Origin: Devosia submarina
GTDB lineage: Bacteria > Pseudomonadota > Alphaproteobacteria > Rhizobiales > Devosiaceae
Length of the DNA: 64,000 nucleotides
Direction: 5' to 3'
NCBI RefSeq assembly: GCF_003056345.1
Contig: NZ_PYWB01000009.1
Span: 124,001 to 188,000 of the forward strand
Shown here: one piece after another, positions 1 to 8,134 of the stretch
How positions within the stretch are numbered: position 1 is the first letter of the stretch
How the letters are laid out: each line of letters opens with the position of its first letter
The notes under the pieces: model-generated
Told to the model about the DNA's origin: nothing
The model's input: only the letters and a program-made list of their open reading frames with translations
Databases searched by the model: none
Made by a program: the position numbers and the translations under genes

Positions 1-2
1 CG

Positions 3-299
3 CAGTACAATTCGGATGCGTTCATGGTGCTGCCGATCAATCTCGATATTGGTGCCGGCGGGCTCGAAAAGGCGCAGGCGTTTCTGGACGAGAACCAGTT
101 CAGCAATCTGCCGCTTTATGCCGACAACACTTTCGCAGCGTTTGAGCGGCTCAAGCAGCAGGCCGTGGCCGTGGGGCTACCTGCAACGCTGGTGCTGGAC
201 GAGAACGGGTGCGAGCTTGCCGTGCTGCAGGGCCCGGCCGAGTGGAACAGCGATGACGGGCGTGCGGTGGTGGAAACACTGCTCCGCTTGGGCGCCTAA
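3..299 (+). CDS. TlpA/ResA-like thiol-disulfide protein, C-terminal part
   Basis: This is the 3' end of a gene whose start lies outside the window; the frame is open from base 3. The visible 98 residues look like the second half of a thioredoxin fold of the TlpA/ResA type: a helix rich in E/A/Q, the stretch with NLPLYADNT, then VGLPATLVLDENG, which matches the cis-proline and beta-strand region where TlpA proteins read GxPttflID. The CxxC active site would lie upstream and is not visible. Family proteins are membrane-anchored periplasmic reductants used in cytochrome c or copper-site maturation. The family call is reasonable; the exact role is open. Confidence 0.6.
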   Translation, partial: QYNSDAFMVLPINLDIGAGGLEKAQAFLDENQFSNLPLYADNTFAAFERLKQQAVAVGLPATLVLDENGCELAVLQGPAEWNSDDGRAVVETLLRLGA

Positions 300-336
300 G
301 CGGCCCGTCCAATAGCCTCACGGTGAGAGGTCACAG

Positions 337-558
337 CTAGATCAGCCGGTCCACCACGGCGCCTGAGTCAACCACAGGCGTCTCGGCTTCTCCATCAGGG
401 CTGAGCAGCGCTGCCCGAGCCTGCTCGTCACTGATAGCCCGCTGGAGCGCGAGGCTGAGTTCAGCCACCTTGCCAAGCTGGGCCTCCACTGGCGTGCCGG
501 AGCGATCCACCATGCGGTTGATCATGACGCTTGAGCCGATGCCGAGCGGATTGCCCAT
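337..558 (-). CDS. Small hypothetical protein (73 aa)
   Basis: A 73-residue ORF with an ATG start, directly downstream of and in the same direction as the YjfB-like gene (gap about 17 bp). The N-terminus (MGNPLGIGSSVMINRM) is followed by an amphipathic helical stretch and an acidic tail. No signal peptide, membrane segment or known motif is seen. The operon-like spacing with its neighbour is the best reason to believe it is translated. Confidence 0.5.
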   Translation of the reverse strand: MGNPLGIGSSVMINRMVDRSGTPVEAQLGKVAELSLALQRAISDEQARAALLSPDGEAETPVVDSGAVVDRLI

Positions 559-575
559 CGCCGTCCTCCAGCCCC

Positions 576-755
576 TTATGCGAGCTTGTCTAGCGCGCCC
601 TGTCCTGGGGGTGGCGCCGAGCGCGCCGACTGCATGAGCGTATCAAGCAATTCGGCCTGCATCTCGTGCGTCTTCTTGAAGACGGCAATCTGCACGCTGC
701 CCTGCAGCTTGGCCGAATTCATCGCCATCACCTGCATGCTCAGGTCAGTGTTCAT
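576..755 (-). CDS. YjfB-like small protein (59 aa)
   Basis: A 59-residue reading frame with a strong Shine-Dalgarno (AAGGAGG) a few bases before its ATG. The sequence begins MNTDLSMQVMAMNSAKLQ, continues with VQIAVFKKTHEMQAELL and ends in a proline/glycine-rich tail. The pattern of a short helical protein with a VAVLKKALDxQ-like core resembles the YjfB family (annotated as putative motility protein). The function of that family is not well established. It reads in the same direction as the 73-aa gene after it, probably one transcript. Confidence 0.55.
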   Translation of the reverse strand: MNTDLSMQVMAMNSAKLQGSVQIAVFKKTHEMQAELLDTLMQSARSAPPPGQGALDKLA

Positions 756-818
756 CCGGACCTCCTTGGGTGATGTCCAGGAACGAACCTAGAGCCAAGC
801 GGTAAACAAAGCTTTGGG

Positions 819-1415
819 CTATTTGTCCTTCTTGAGGTCTCCGTAATTGCCCGGCACCCAGAGCACGTCGCGGGCGCCATTGCCGTTGGCAACGCGGCAA
901 AGAACGAACAGGAGATCCGACAGGCGGTTGAGGTAGCGCACAGCTTCCCCGTTGGTGTCGGGCTCGGCTGCCGCAAGTTCAACTGTCAGGCGCTCGGCCC
1001 GGCGCGTGATTGTGCGGGCGAGGTGGAGACATGCCGCGAGCGGCGTGCCACCCGGGAGGACAAAGCTTTTAAGCGGCTGCAGATCGGCATTGTAGTGGTC
1101 GATCTGTTTTTCCAGAAACAGTGTCTGCACGGGACGCACGCGCAGGGACGGGTGCTCGGCCGCGGGGTCGTCCTGCCCCGGTGTGGCTAGATCGGAGCCG
1201 ACATCGAAAAGGTCGTTCTGAATGCGGCTTAAAAGCATATCGATCTTGGGCATGGAGCCGGTATGCAGCCGCGCCTGGCCAATGGTGGCATTGGCCTCCT
1301 CCACCGTTCCATAGGCATCGATGCGGATATCGTATTTGGGCCGGCGAGGGCCGCGGACCAGGCCGGTCGTGCCGTCGTCGCCAGTGCGGGTGTAGATGAC
1401 GTTGATCTTGACCAT
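819..1415 (-). CDS. Cob(I)yrinic acid a,c-diamide adenosyltransferase, PduO type
   Basis: ATP:corrinoid adenosyltransferase that transfers the 5'-deoxyadenosyl group of ATP to Co(I) corrinoid, giving adenosylcobalamin, in the cytoplasm. The PduO-type signatures are all present in a normal-length protein (198 aa): the N-terminal ATP loop YTRTGDDGTTGL (residues 8-19), RIDAYGTVEEANATIG, FVLPGG, the arginine cluster RRAER, and the C-terminal YLNRLSDLLFVLCR. It starts 3 bp after the small twin-membrane gene, so the two are co-transcribed, an arrangement common in alphaproteobacteria. The start ATG is supported by the conserved N-terminus. Confidence 0.92.
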   Translation of the reverse strand: MVKINVIYTRTGDDGTTGLVRGPRRPKYDIRIDAYGTVEEANATIGQARLHTGSMPKIDMLLSRIQNDLFDVGSDLATPGQDDPAAEHPSLRVRPVQTLFLEKQIDHYNADLQPLKSFVLPGGTPLAACLHLARTITRRAERLTVELAAAEPDTNGEAVRYLNRLSDLLFVLCRVANGNGARDVLWVPGNYGDLKKDK

Positions 1416-1418
1416 TGC

Positions 1419-1616
1419 CTAGCTGCGCCCGCCAAACAGGAAGAGCGCACCCAAAAGCAGGGCGAGTGCCACGGCCTGGCCGATAACGCGCAAGCGCATC
1501 AGGCGTTGGCTGGTATTGCCCGGACCGCCCTTGAGCATGTTCCACAATCCCATGATCAGCACGATCACGACGAAAAGCAGAGCCAAGGCGATGGCGATAT
1601 TGAGAAGGGTTTCCAT
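1419..1616 (-). CDS. Twin transmembrane (HIG1-like) small protein
   Basis: A 65-residue protein with two hydrophobic segments (about residues 5-26 and 44-62) separated by a short basic loop with LKGGPGNTSQRLMRLRV. This layout matches the HIG_1_N-like twin-transmembrane proteins often found immediately upstream of the PduO-type adenosyltransferase in alphaproteobacteria. HIG1 proteins in other contexts assist respiratory complexes; whether this one does is not known. It is translated just ahead of the adenosyltransferase (3-bp gap). Confidence 0.7.
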   Translation of the reverse strand: METLLNIAIALALLFVVIVLIMGLWNMLKGGPGNTSQRLMRLRVIGQAVALALLLGALFLFGGRS

Positions 1617-1637
1617 GGAATCCTCGGTGGGGTCGGG

Positions 1638-2528
1638 CTAGCCTCTTATATACGCAGCGAGCCCCTCGGCCAGAGCATCGTAAATGGCGCGAATGCGATG
1701 GGAAGTGAACACTTCCTTGTGCGTGGTGAGCCAAACCTCGAGCGGCGGGATGCCTAGGTCAACGGGCAGGGCAACAAGGCCGGGCGTCAAATGCAACAGA
1801 TTGCCCTGGGCAATGCCGATGCCCAGCCCCGCTCGAACCAGCTCCCACTGGTTTGCCTGATTGTCGGTACGCAAGACGAAATGATCGCGTCGCAAAGGTA
1901 GTCCACGCGCTTGCGCGAAATCGATAATGGCGTCGGAGCGATCGAGGCCAACCAGATCATGGTCGGTGAGCTCAAGTGGTGTTTGCGGCGTACCGCGCCT
2001 GTCCAGATAGCTCCGGTGCGCGGCCAGCACGAGAGGGATGTTGCCCAAATGGCGTGTCACCAGTTCCAGCTGGGTGGGTCGGAACATGCGAATGGCGATA
2101 TCGGCTTCGCGCAACAGCAGGTTTTCAGTGGAGTCCGCGGGGACGATCTCGATGGCGATGCGGGGATAGCGCTCACGGATGGCAACCAGCATGGGCGGCA
2201 GCACATAATGCGAGATCATCACACTGGCGGTGATGCGCACCGTGCCACTATACTCGGCTTGTGCGCCTTCGGCCATCATGCTGGCCTGGGCGAGCGCTGC
2301 CTGGGCTTGTGAAACGGGCTCGAAAATGCGGAGCGCGGCAGAGTTGGCCTTGAGCCCGCTCAGCGTGCGCTCAAAAAGCGTGAGGCCCAGATCGCGTTCC
2401 AGCGTCTCGATGTGGCGTCCGACCGTAGGTTGGCTGATGCCCAGCTCGCGCGCGGCGGCGGAAAGGGAGCCATGGCTGACCACGGCGGCAAAGCTGCGCC
2501 ACAGCGCCCAATTTGGTTCCCTGTCCAT
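1638..2528 (-). CDS. LysR-family transcriptional regulator
   Basis: A 296-aa regulator with an N-terminal winged HTH (residues about 7-65, including the LysR signature SLSAAARELGISQPTVGRHI) and a C-terminal substrate-binding-like effector domain from about residue 90. Length and domain order are normal for the family. It lies downstream of uxaC on the same strand, separated by 61 bp that hold a perfect 11-bp inverted repeat 13 bp before its start codon, which may be its own operator. The effector is unknown; hexuronate control is only a guess from the neighbour. Confidence 0.88.
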   Translation of the reverse strand: MDREPNWALWRSFAAVVSHGSLSAAARELGISQPTVGRHIETLERDLGLTLFERTLSGLKANSAALRIFEPVSQAQAALAQASMMAEGAQAEYSGTVRITASVMISHYVLPPMLVAIRERYPRIAIEIVPADSTENLLLREADIAIRMFRPTQLELVTRHLGNIPLVLAAHRSYLDRRGTPQTPLELTDHDLVGLDRSDAIIDFAQARGLPLRRDHFVLRTDNQANQWELVRAGLGIGIAQGNLLHLTPGLVALPVDLGIPPLEVWLTTHKEVFTSHRIRAIYDALAEGLAAYIRG

Positions 2529-2541
2529 GCCAGCCCGCCCC

Positions 2542-2569
2542 TTATCGGCTATCGAGCAATAGCCGATAA
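2542..2569. promoter_or_regulatory. Perfect inverted repeat, candidate LysR operator
   Basis: TTATCGGCTAT (2542-2552) and ATAGCCGATAA (2559-2569) are exact inverse complements with a 6-bp spacer. The dyad sits between the uxaC stop and the LysR start, 13 bp before the LysR ATG. AT-rich outer halves with such spacing fit a LysR autoregulatory box better than a terminator, because no T-tract follows in the direction of transcription. Confidence 0.5.
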
Positions 2570-2589
2570 TTGCGGAGCAAACAAACTGG

Positions 2590-3996
2590 CTAGCTCAGGC
2601 GGTAGGCATCCTTGGCCGCCTGGTAGCTGAGGTGATGAGCGATATCTCGAGCGCTCGACCTGGTGATGCGGTTCTCGCCGACCCAGCGGCCCAGGAAGCC
2701 ACAAACCTCGCGACGCCAAACATCATGGCGCGCAGGAATGGAAAGTAGAGCCCGCGTATCGTCGTTGAAGCCGGCCAGATTATAGAAGCCTGCAGTTTCG
2801 ACGACCTGGTCGAGATAGCGGCGAATGCCCTGCGGCGAATCATGGAACCACCAAGGCGGGCCAATCATCAGCGAGGGCCAATAGCCAGCCATGGGCGCGA
2901 GCTCGCGCGCATAGGTGGTTTCGTCGAGGACGAACATGATCAGGCGCAGATTGGGCTCGTTGCCGCAGCGCGACAGCAGCGCCCTCAAACCATTGACATA
3001 GTCTGTGGGGCCCGGAATGTCGGCACCGAGGTCCGGGCCCCGCTCACCAAACAGCAACGGGTCGGTGTTGCGGCGCGAACCGGCATGGATCTGCATGACC
3101 ATGCCGTCCTCAACCGACAGCAAGGCCATTTCCGTCATCATTTGCGCGCGGAACAGTTCGGCATCAGCAGCGTCGTGACGTCCGGCAAGAATCTTCTCAA
3201 GCAGCGCCTGTTTTTCAACAAGCGGCAGGTCCGCGGTCATGGCTGTAGGCACACCATGATCCGTTGCGACAGCACCATAGTGACGGAAATATTCGCGCCG
3301 CTTGCGGTGGGCATTGATCAGCCCATCCCAAGTCGTGATGTCCTCGCCAGTGATCTCGCCGAACTTTTGTAGGTTTTCAACGATTGCCGGCCGGCTTGGA
3401 TCGGTGACGTCGTCGGGGCGGTATGTTGTGCGAACGCGGCCTATGGTGCCATTGGTTTCCATGGTCTGGTGATGCAGCAGTGGATCAAGAGCGAATTCGG
3501 TGGTGGCGATGACCTCCACACGCGCGCGGTCCAGCAGGGCATGGGGCAGTAGTTCAGGCGTTGCGAGCGCCGCATCGATCGTGTCGTAGATCGCGTCGGC
3601 CGTTTCGCTCGACAATTCATCCTTGATGCCAAAGGCCCAGTCGAGCGAATGGTCGACCCAGGTCTTGGATGGGGTACCGGCAAAAAGATGATAATTGGCC
3701 GCAAACAGGCGCCATGCGCTGCGACCGTCTGCAACGGGCTTGCCATCCTTGCGCGGCACGCCCAGATCGTCATAGGTCAGCCCGCGGCTGCGTAGCATGC
3801 GCAACACGTAATGGTCGGGGGTCAGGAATAATGCCGCGGGATCGGAGAAGCGCCCGTTATTGGCAAACCATGCCGGATCGGTGTGCCCGTGCGGGCAGAT
3901 CAGCGGCAAGTCGGCGATATTATAATAGAGCTCACGCGCAATCGATTGGGCGGGCTCGGACGCGGGAAACAGACGATCGGGGTGCAGATGGGTCAT
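2590..3996 (-). CDS. uxaC: Glucuronate isomerase
   Basis: Uronate isomerase interconverting D-glucuronate/D-fructuronate and D-galacturonate/D-tagaturonate, the first cytoplasmic step of hexuronate catabolism. The protein (468 aa from the ATG at 3996, the usual family length) starts MTHLHPDRLFPASE and contains the metal-site region LICPHGHTDP near the N-terminus, the conserved HAGSRRNTDPLLFGE region, and the C-terminal NDDTRALLSIPARHDVWRR. A TTG 36 bp further upstream is also open but ATG fits the family N-terminus. No other hexuronate genes are adjacent, apart from the LysR regulator downstream. Confidence 0.93.
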   Translation of the reverse strand: MTHLHPDRLFPASEPAQSIARELYYNIADLPLICPHGHTDPAWFANNGRFSDPAALFLTPDHYVLRMLRSRGLTYDDLGVPRKDGKPVADGRSAWRLFAANYHLFAGTPSKTWVDHSLDWAFGIKDELSSETADAIYDTIDAALATPELLPHALLDRARVEVIATTEFALDPLLHHQTMETNGTIGRVRTTYRPDDVTDPSRPAIVENLQKFGEITGEDITTWDGLINAHRKRREYFRHYGAVATDHGVPTAMTADLPLVEKQALLEKILAGRHDAADAELFRAQMMTEMALLSVEDGMVMQIHAGSRRNTDPLLFGERGPDLGADIPGPTDYVNGLRALLSRCGNEPNLRLIMFVLDETTYARELAPMAGYWPSLMIGPPWWFHDSPQGIRRYLDQVVETAGFYNLAGFNDDTRALLSIPARHDVWRREVCGFLGRWVGENRITRSSARDIAHHLSYQAAKDAYRLS

Positions 3997-4216
3997 GGCT
4001 GCGTTCTTGCCACGATCCCTGCTGGAGATCAACTATCTTCCATACAAGATAGGATTGTCGCGCATTTGAGTAAAATTAACCCCATTTGGAAGATGCGGTT
4101 CGTGGCTTGGCCCTACAGGATTACCGTTAATTTCGCAGGGTGAGAACAGCGCAAAGCGGCGACCCAGGAATGTGTTCAGCCGGTTTGCGGACCGGTGTGC
4201 TTGAGGGGCCCAGCGC

Positions 4217-4381
4217 ATGGCAAATCTTGATGCCGACCACATGTTTTCCGTTTCCGAGGCCCGCCGCCGCGCTCGCGCTCATGGGCATCTTCATCGTGCC
4301 CAGATCATGATGGTGGCTTCAGGCCTCGCCGCATTCGGCATCATTGCCGTCGCGGCTGCGATGATGGGCACTCTTTTTTAG
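4217..4381 (+). CDS. Small single-pass membrane protein (54 aa)
   Basis: A 54-residue frame beginning MANLDADHMFSVSEARRRAR, with a basic and histidine-rich stretch (RAHGHLHRAQ) followed by one hydrophobic helix (about residues 31-53). The basic side suggests the N-terminus stays in the cytoplasm. It precedes the response regulator on the same strand by 49 bp, but a link is not shown. No family is recognised. Confidence 0.5.
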   Translation: MANLDADHMFSVSEARRRARAHGHLHRAQIMMVASGLAAFGIIAVAAAMMGTLF

Positions 4382-4430
4382 ACAGGGCGATCCACAAACC
4401 TTAATGTGCGCTCCAAAGACTGGGGCATGC

Positions 4431-5105
4431 ATGCGGATTTTGCTTGTTGAAGACAACGAGGATTTGGGCGAGGCGATCGAAAAGCGCCTGCGCAATGCCG
4501 GCCATTCGGTAGAGTGGGTGCGAGACGGCAATGAGGTTCTCCATGCCGCCCAAGGCGATGATTTCGATGCGGTCGCGCTGGATCTCATGCTGCCCAATCG
4601 CGACGGCATCAGCCTTATCGCCGAACTGCGCCGCCGCCGGTTCAGCGCGCCTATCCTTGTTATCACGGCGCGCTCGGAAATCGATGACAAGGTCAGCCTG
4701 CTTGATCTTGGCGCCGACGACTACCTCGTCAAACCCTTTGATCTGCGCGAGCTCGAGGCGCGGCTACGTGCATTGATCCGGCGCTCGGGCGGGCAAACCA
4801 GCAGCCTGCTGACGGCCGGTAATCTCGAAATGGATCTGGCGGGCCTCAATGCCAGCGTGGGCGGGGTGTCACTCGAGCTGGGCCGGCGCGAGTTTCGGCT
4901 CCTTGAAATCCTCGTCACCAATCTTGGCAGGGTGGTGCCCAAGGAACGGCTGATGAACCAGCTGTTCAATTTCGACGAAGCTGTTTCGGTCAATGCGCTG
5001 GAGCTCCATATCTCGCGCCTGCGCCGCAAGCTCGAGGCGGCCGATATTGAAATCGGCACGGTGCGCGGCGTCGGCTACGTGGTGCGGCCGCCCCATGCCG
5101 GCTAG
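4431..5105 (+). CDS. OmpR/TctD-type response regulator
   Basis: A 224-aa two-component response regulator. The receiver domain (residues 1-118) begins MRILLVEDNEDLG, with the acidic pocket residues and phospho-acceptor Asp in DAVALDLMLPNRDG, the conserved Thr/Ser region VITARSE, and Lys in LVKPFDLREL. The C-terminal half is a winged-helix DNA-binding domain ending RTVRGVGYVVR-like (GTVRGVGYVV). An upstream in-frame start at 4404 is possible, but the family begins at MRILLVED. It overlaps the kinase gene by 11 bp, so translation is coupled; the kinase phosphorylates it. Confidence 0.93.
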   Translation: MRILLVEDNEDLGEAIEKRLRNAGHSVEWVRDGNEVLHAAQGDDFDAVALDLMLPNRDGISLIAELRRRRFSAPILVITARSEIDDKVSLLDLGADDYLVKPFDLRELEARLRALIRRSGGQTSSLLTAGNLEMDLAGLNASVGGVSLELGRREFRLLEILVTNLGRVVPKERLMNQLFNFDEAVSVNALELHISRLRRKLEAADIEIGTVRGVGYVVRPPHAG

Positions 5106-7560
5106 ACCCTTTTCCATCCGCCGGCGCATTCTGGCGCTGGCGCTGGCGCTTCTTCTTGGCGCAGCCCTGGTGCTGATCATCTTCATCCGCGACTACGCCG
5201 ACCAATCGGCGAACCGAGCCTTTGACCGGCTGCTGGCCGCTTCGGCGCTCACCATTGCCGGGGCGGTGCAGGTGGAGGGCGAAAATGTCATTGTGGAACT
5301 GCCCTTTGCTTCCTTCGGTATGTTCTCAGGGCGCGACCGGGTGTTCTATGCCGTGGAAGATCCCGCTGGAGCTGCCGTCACGGGCTATGCAGACCTCTCC
5401 GCCATGCTGCCGCAAATGCGGGAAGCAGGACCCCTGTTCACCGACATCACCTATCGCGGCGAGTTGGTCCGGGTGGTCAGTGTTGGCCGGCTGACCTCCT
5501 CGGGGGGCGACACCGATTGGGTGACCATCCATGTCGCTGAAACGCAGAACGAGCGCGGGGCGCTGGCGGCCGAGATCTTCGGCAATGCCCTTATTCCGGT
5601 TGTTGCGCTGACCCTTCTGGCGATTGCCCTTGTCTGGTTCGGCATCGGTCGGATGTTCACCCCGCTCTACCAGCTCGAGCGAGAGTTGCGCGGCCGGGCG
5701 CCGGACGATCTATCCCTTGTCCATGTTCCCGTGCCCGATGAGGTCAGTCACCTCGTGGGTGCTCTTAATGGCTTCATGGCGCGCCTGGGCAGTGCGGTGG
5801 AGCGGGTCACCGGCCTTGTTGCCGAGGCAGCCCATGAAGTGCGCACGCCTTTGGCGTCATTGCGGGCACAGGCCGAAATCGCCATGGAGGAGCAGGACCC
5901 TGAGGCGCTGCGTCGCCGGGTCGGACGTATCCACCAGGGCGCCGTTCACGCCAGCCAACTGGTGAGCCAATTGTTGATGGAAGCGACCATTTCGCATCGT
6001 CTGGAAAATGGCGAAACAGAAACGAGCGCCATCGGTTCGGTGATCGATGAAGTCTGCCAAAGGCTCGATCCCGAGCAGGCAAAGCGCCTGGTGCTTGAGT
6101 GTCCAGCCGCGCTTGGCGAAACCCGGGTGCGCGGGGATCGAGTTGCCTTGCGCGAAATGCTGCGCAATGTGATGGACAATGCGCTGGTTTATTCCAGTGG
6201 ACCGGTGCAGATCGGCGGCGCTGTCGGGCAAGGTCTCTTGCGCCTGCAGGTCAGCGATCGGGGTCCCGGCATCCCGGATAGCGAGAAAAGCATGGTGCTG
6301 GAGCGCTTCAAGCGCGGCAGCGCGAGCGGCGCTACGGCCGGTTCAGGGCTCGGGCTGTCCATCGTCAAGCGCGTAGCCGAGGCCCATGGCGGCGCCTTGC
6401 GGCTCCATGGGCGCGCTGGCGGTGGCCTGACGGTGGAGATCGAATTGCCTGTCGTAAAAGCCGATGGGAAGGCGGAGCCTTTGCGCAAGGCGCTGGCTGG
6501 CCTTGCCGGCGCGTTTGTGTGCCTGCTTCTAATCAACCCTCAGCAGGCCCATGCCGCCACCACGCGCTACCCCGCGCCCGATAACAGCAGCGCTGCCGAG
6601 CTCACCATATTGGGTGTGACCGACACCCCCCTTTTCCGGCATTTCATCGAAGGCTTTCAGCGGGTGCGGCCCGATGTGACGGTGATCTACGAAGAAACGG
6701 ACTCCGTCCCGCTCTATGAGCGGTTCCTGGCCGGCGAACTTGATCCCACCCCGGACCTGCTGATCAGTTCGGCATCCGATCTTCAGGTTAAGCTTGCCAA
6801 TGACGGCTATGCCATGGCCTACCAGAGCCCCTGGCTCGACCAGCTTCCCCCATGGGCGCATTGGCGCGACGAGGTGTTCGGCTTCACCTTCGAGCCGGCC
6901 GTGATCATCTTCAACCCCGAGCGGATCAGCCCTGCCGAAGTGCCCCGCACACATCTCCGTCTTGCCGAAATGCTTGAAGCAGAAGGCGAACGCTTCAGCG
7001 GCCAGGTTGCCACCTATGACATTGCCCTTTCGGGCGTAGGCTACCTGCTGGCTTCGCAGGACCAGGTGATCTCCTCCAATTTCTGGCGCCTGGCAGCCGC
7101 CTTCGGCCGCGTCAATGCCCGTTTCTCCGGTCATAGCCCGGCCATTCTCAACGGCGTCGCCGACGGATCGCTCGCCCTGGGCTACAATGTGTTGGGCTCC
7201 TACGCTTTTGCCCGGAAGGCCGCTGGGGCGCCCATCGAAATTGTGGTGCCCGACGACTATGTCTTGGTGCTGACGCGGTCCATGCTCATCCCGCGCGAAG
7301 CTCGTTTTCCCGATCTCGCCAAGGCTTTCATCGACTTCGCTCTGTCGCCTGCCGGCCAGGACATCGCCGCGGGTGAAACCGCCCTGGGATCACTGATGCC
7401 TGGTTCACAGGGAGATTGGACGAGCCAGGCCATTTCAGCGCGCGGACTCGGGGTCATCCAGCCCATAGCACTGGGTCCGGCCCTGCTTGTGTCCCTGGAC
7501 CAGCAGCGCCGAAAGCGCTTTCTCGATAGCTGGGGCGAAATCGTATCGCCACAGCGTTGA
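5095..7560 (+). CDS. Histidine kinase fused to a C-terminal solute-binding domain
   Basis: An 821-aa hybrid. Residues 1-455 are a TctE-type sensor kinase: membrane helix (about 12-31), periplasmic sensor, second helix (about 166-185), HAMP-like linker, H-box with His247 (AEAAHEVRTPLASL), N-box (MDNALVYS, about 360), and G-boxes DRGPGIP and GSGLGLSIV (about 416). After the kinase the frame continues without a stop into a third hydrophobic segment (about 464-482) ending in the signal-peptidase-like QQAHA, then a periplasmic-type ABC solute-binding domain (about 500-821, iron/spermidine-type fold). In related genomes such a binding protein is usually, to my knowledge, a separate neighbouring gene. 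Either the binding domain stays tethered as a periplasmic sensor, or it is released by cleavage. Confidence 0.85.
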   Translation: MPARPFSIRRRILALALALLLGAALVLIIFIRDYADQSANRAFDRLLAASALTIAGAVQVEGENVIVELPFASFGMFSGRDRVFYAVEDPAGAAVTGYADLSAMLPQMREAGPLFTDITYRGELVRVVSVGRLTSSGGDTDWVTIHVAETQNERGALAAEIFGNALIPVVALTLLAIALVWFGIGRMFTPLYQLERELRGRAPDDLSLVHVPVPDEVSHLVGALNGFMARLGSAVERVTGLVAEAAHEVRTPLASLRAQAEIAMEEQDPEALRRRVGRIHQGAVHASQLVSQLLMEATISHRLENGETETSAIGSVIDEVCQRLDPEQAKRLVLECPAALGETRVRGDRVALREMLRNVMDNALVYSSGPVQIGGAVGQGLLRLQVSDRGPGIPDSEKSMVLERFKRGSASGATAGSGLGLSIVKRVAEAHGGALRLHGRAGGGLTVEIELPVVKADGKAEPLRKALAGLAGAFVCLLLINPQQAHAATTRYPAPDNSSAAELTILGVTDTPLFRHFIEGFQRVRPDVTVIYEETDSVPLYERFLAGELDPTPDLLISSASDLQVKLANDGYAMAYQSPWLDQLPPWAHWRDEVFGFTFEPAVIIFNPERISPAEVPRTHLRLAEMLEAEGERFSGQVATYDIALSGVGYLLASQDQVISSNFWRLAAAFGRVNARFSGHSPAILNGVADGSLALGYNVLGSYAFARKAAGAPIEIVVPDDYVLVLTRSMLIPREARFPDLAKAFIDFALSPAGQDIAAGETALGSLMPGSQGDWTSQAISARGLGVIQPIALGPALLVSLDQQRRKRFLDSWGEIVSPQR

Positions 7561-7755
7561 CGCTATGCGCCGTACGCATGGGTACGGTTGTGTTTAGCTC
7601 CTAACTCTACAGAAAACTAAATTAAGTGATCTGATCGATGACCCCAGTGCATGGCTGGCTTGATGGTCTCGACCTACTCCAGCGCCCCTTCGAGGCCTAT
7701 CTTCCTAGTCATGAAGCGATCCGGCAATCCGATCGGGTCTGAAAGGGAAATGGTC

Positions 7756-7929
7756 ATGAGCACTTTGCGCAACAATCGCTTGTTTGCGACCCTCGGCACG
7801 ATTGCCGACGTGTTTGGCAGCGCCGCTGCCGCTGCGTCGGCGGTTGAGGCGGGGCGGCAGCCCAAGGCCCGGGCCCTGAGGACCCTTGGCATCGATGCCG
7901 ACGCTTTCCGTTCGATCGGCAAGCTCTAA
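7756..7929 (+). CDS. Small hypothetical protein (57 aa)
   Basis: Begins MSTLRNNRLFATLGTIADVF and continues through an alanine-rich stretch (SAAAAASAVEAGRQPKARAL) to end DAFRSIGKL. It looks like a short helical alphaproteobacterial protein of the kind that carries a conserved ATLG...ARxLxTLGID pattern; no function is known. A GAAAGGG sequence upstream could serve as ribosome binding site for this ATG or one two codons earlier. A clear terminator follows it. Confidence 0.55.
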   Translation: MSTLRNNRLFATLGTIADVFGSAAAAASAVEAGRQPKARALRTLGIDADAFRSIGKL

Positions 7930-7993
7930 ACATCCTGACGCGGGGCGCTGTCCCTCCCATCGCGACCTGCGTCGAGCAGCCATTGAACCAACG

Positions 7994-8027
7994 AGCCCGG
8001 ATGCCAGTAGTGGCGTCCGGGCTTTTC
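7994..8027 (+). terminator. Rho-independent terminator
   Basis: Stem AGCCCGGATGCCA (7994-8006) pairs with TGGCGTCCGGGCT (8011-8023), with one G-T wobble and a 4-nt loop, followed by TTTT. It lies 64 bp after the small gene at 7756-7929 and fits termination of that transcript. Confidence 0.8.
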
Positions 8028-8134
8028 ATAATGGAGCTAGGGGCAGTAGGGCTGGCGAGTGAAGACTTCAGGTGCCACGACCTCGTCCTCCGACAGGCAT
8101 GGATGAGGTTCGCCGGGCGCGGCCCGCACTCGCC

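Noticed and set aside
3997..4032. TTG start extending UxaC by 12 residues
   Set aside because: The family begins at the internal MTHLHPDRLF; no ribosome site supports the TTG.
7651..7755. N-terminal extension of the 57-aa gene
   Set aside because: Codons upstream of 7750 do not look coding, and a ribosome site fits the later start.
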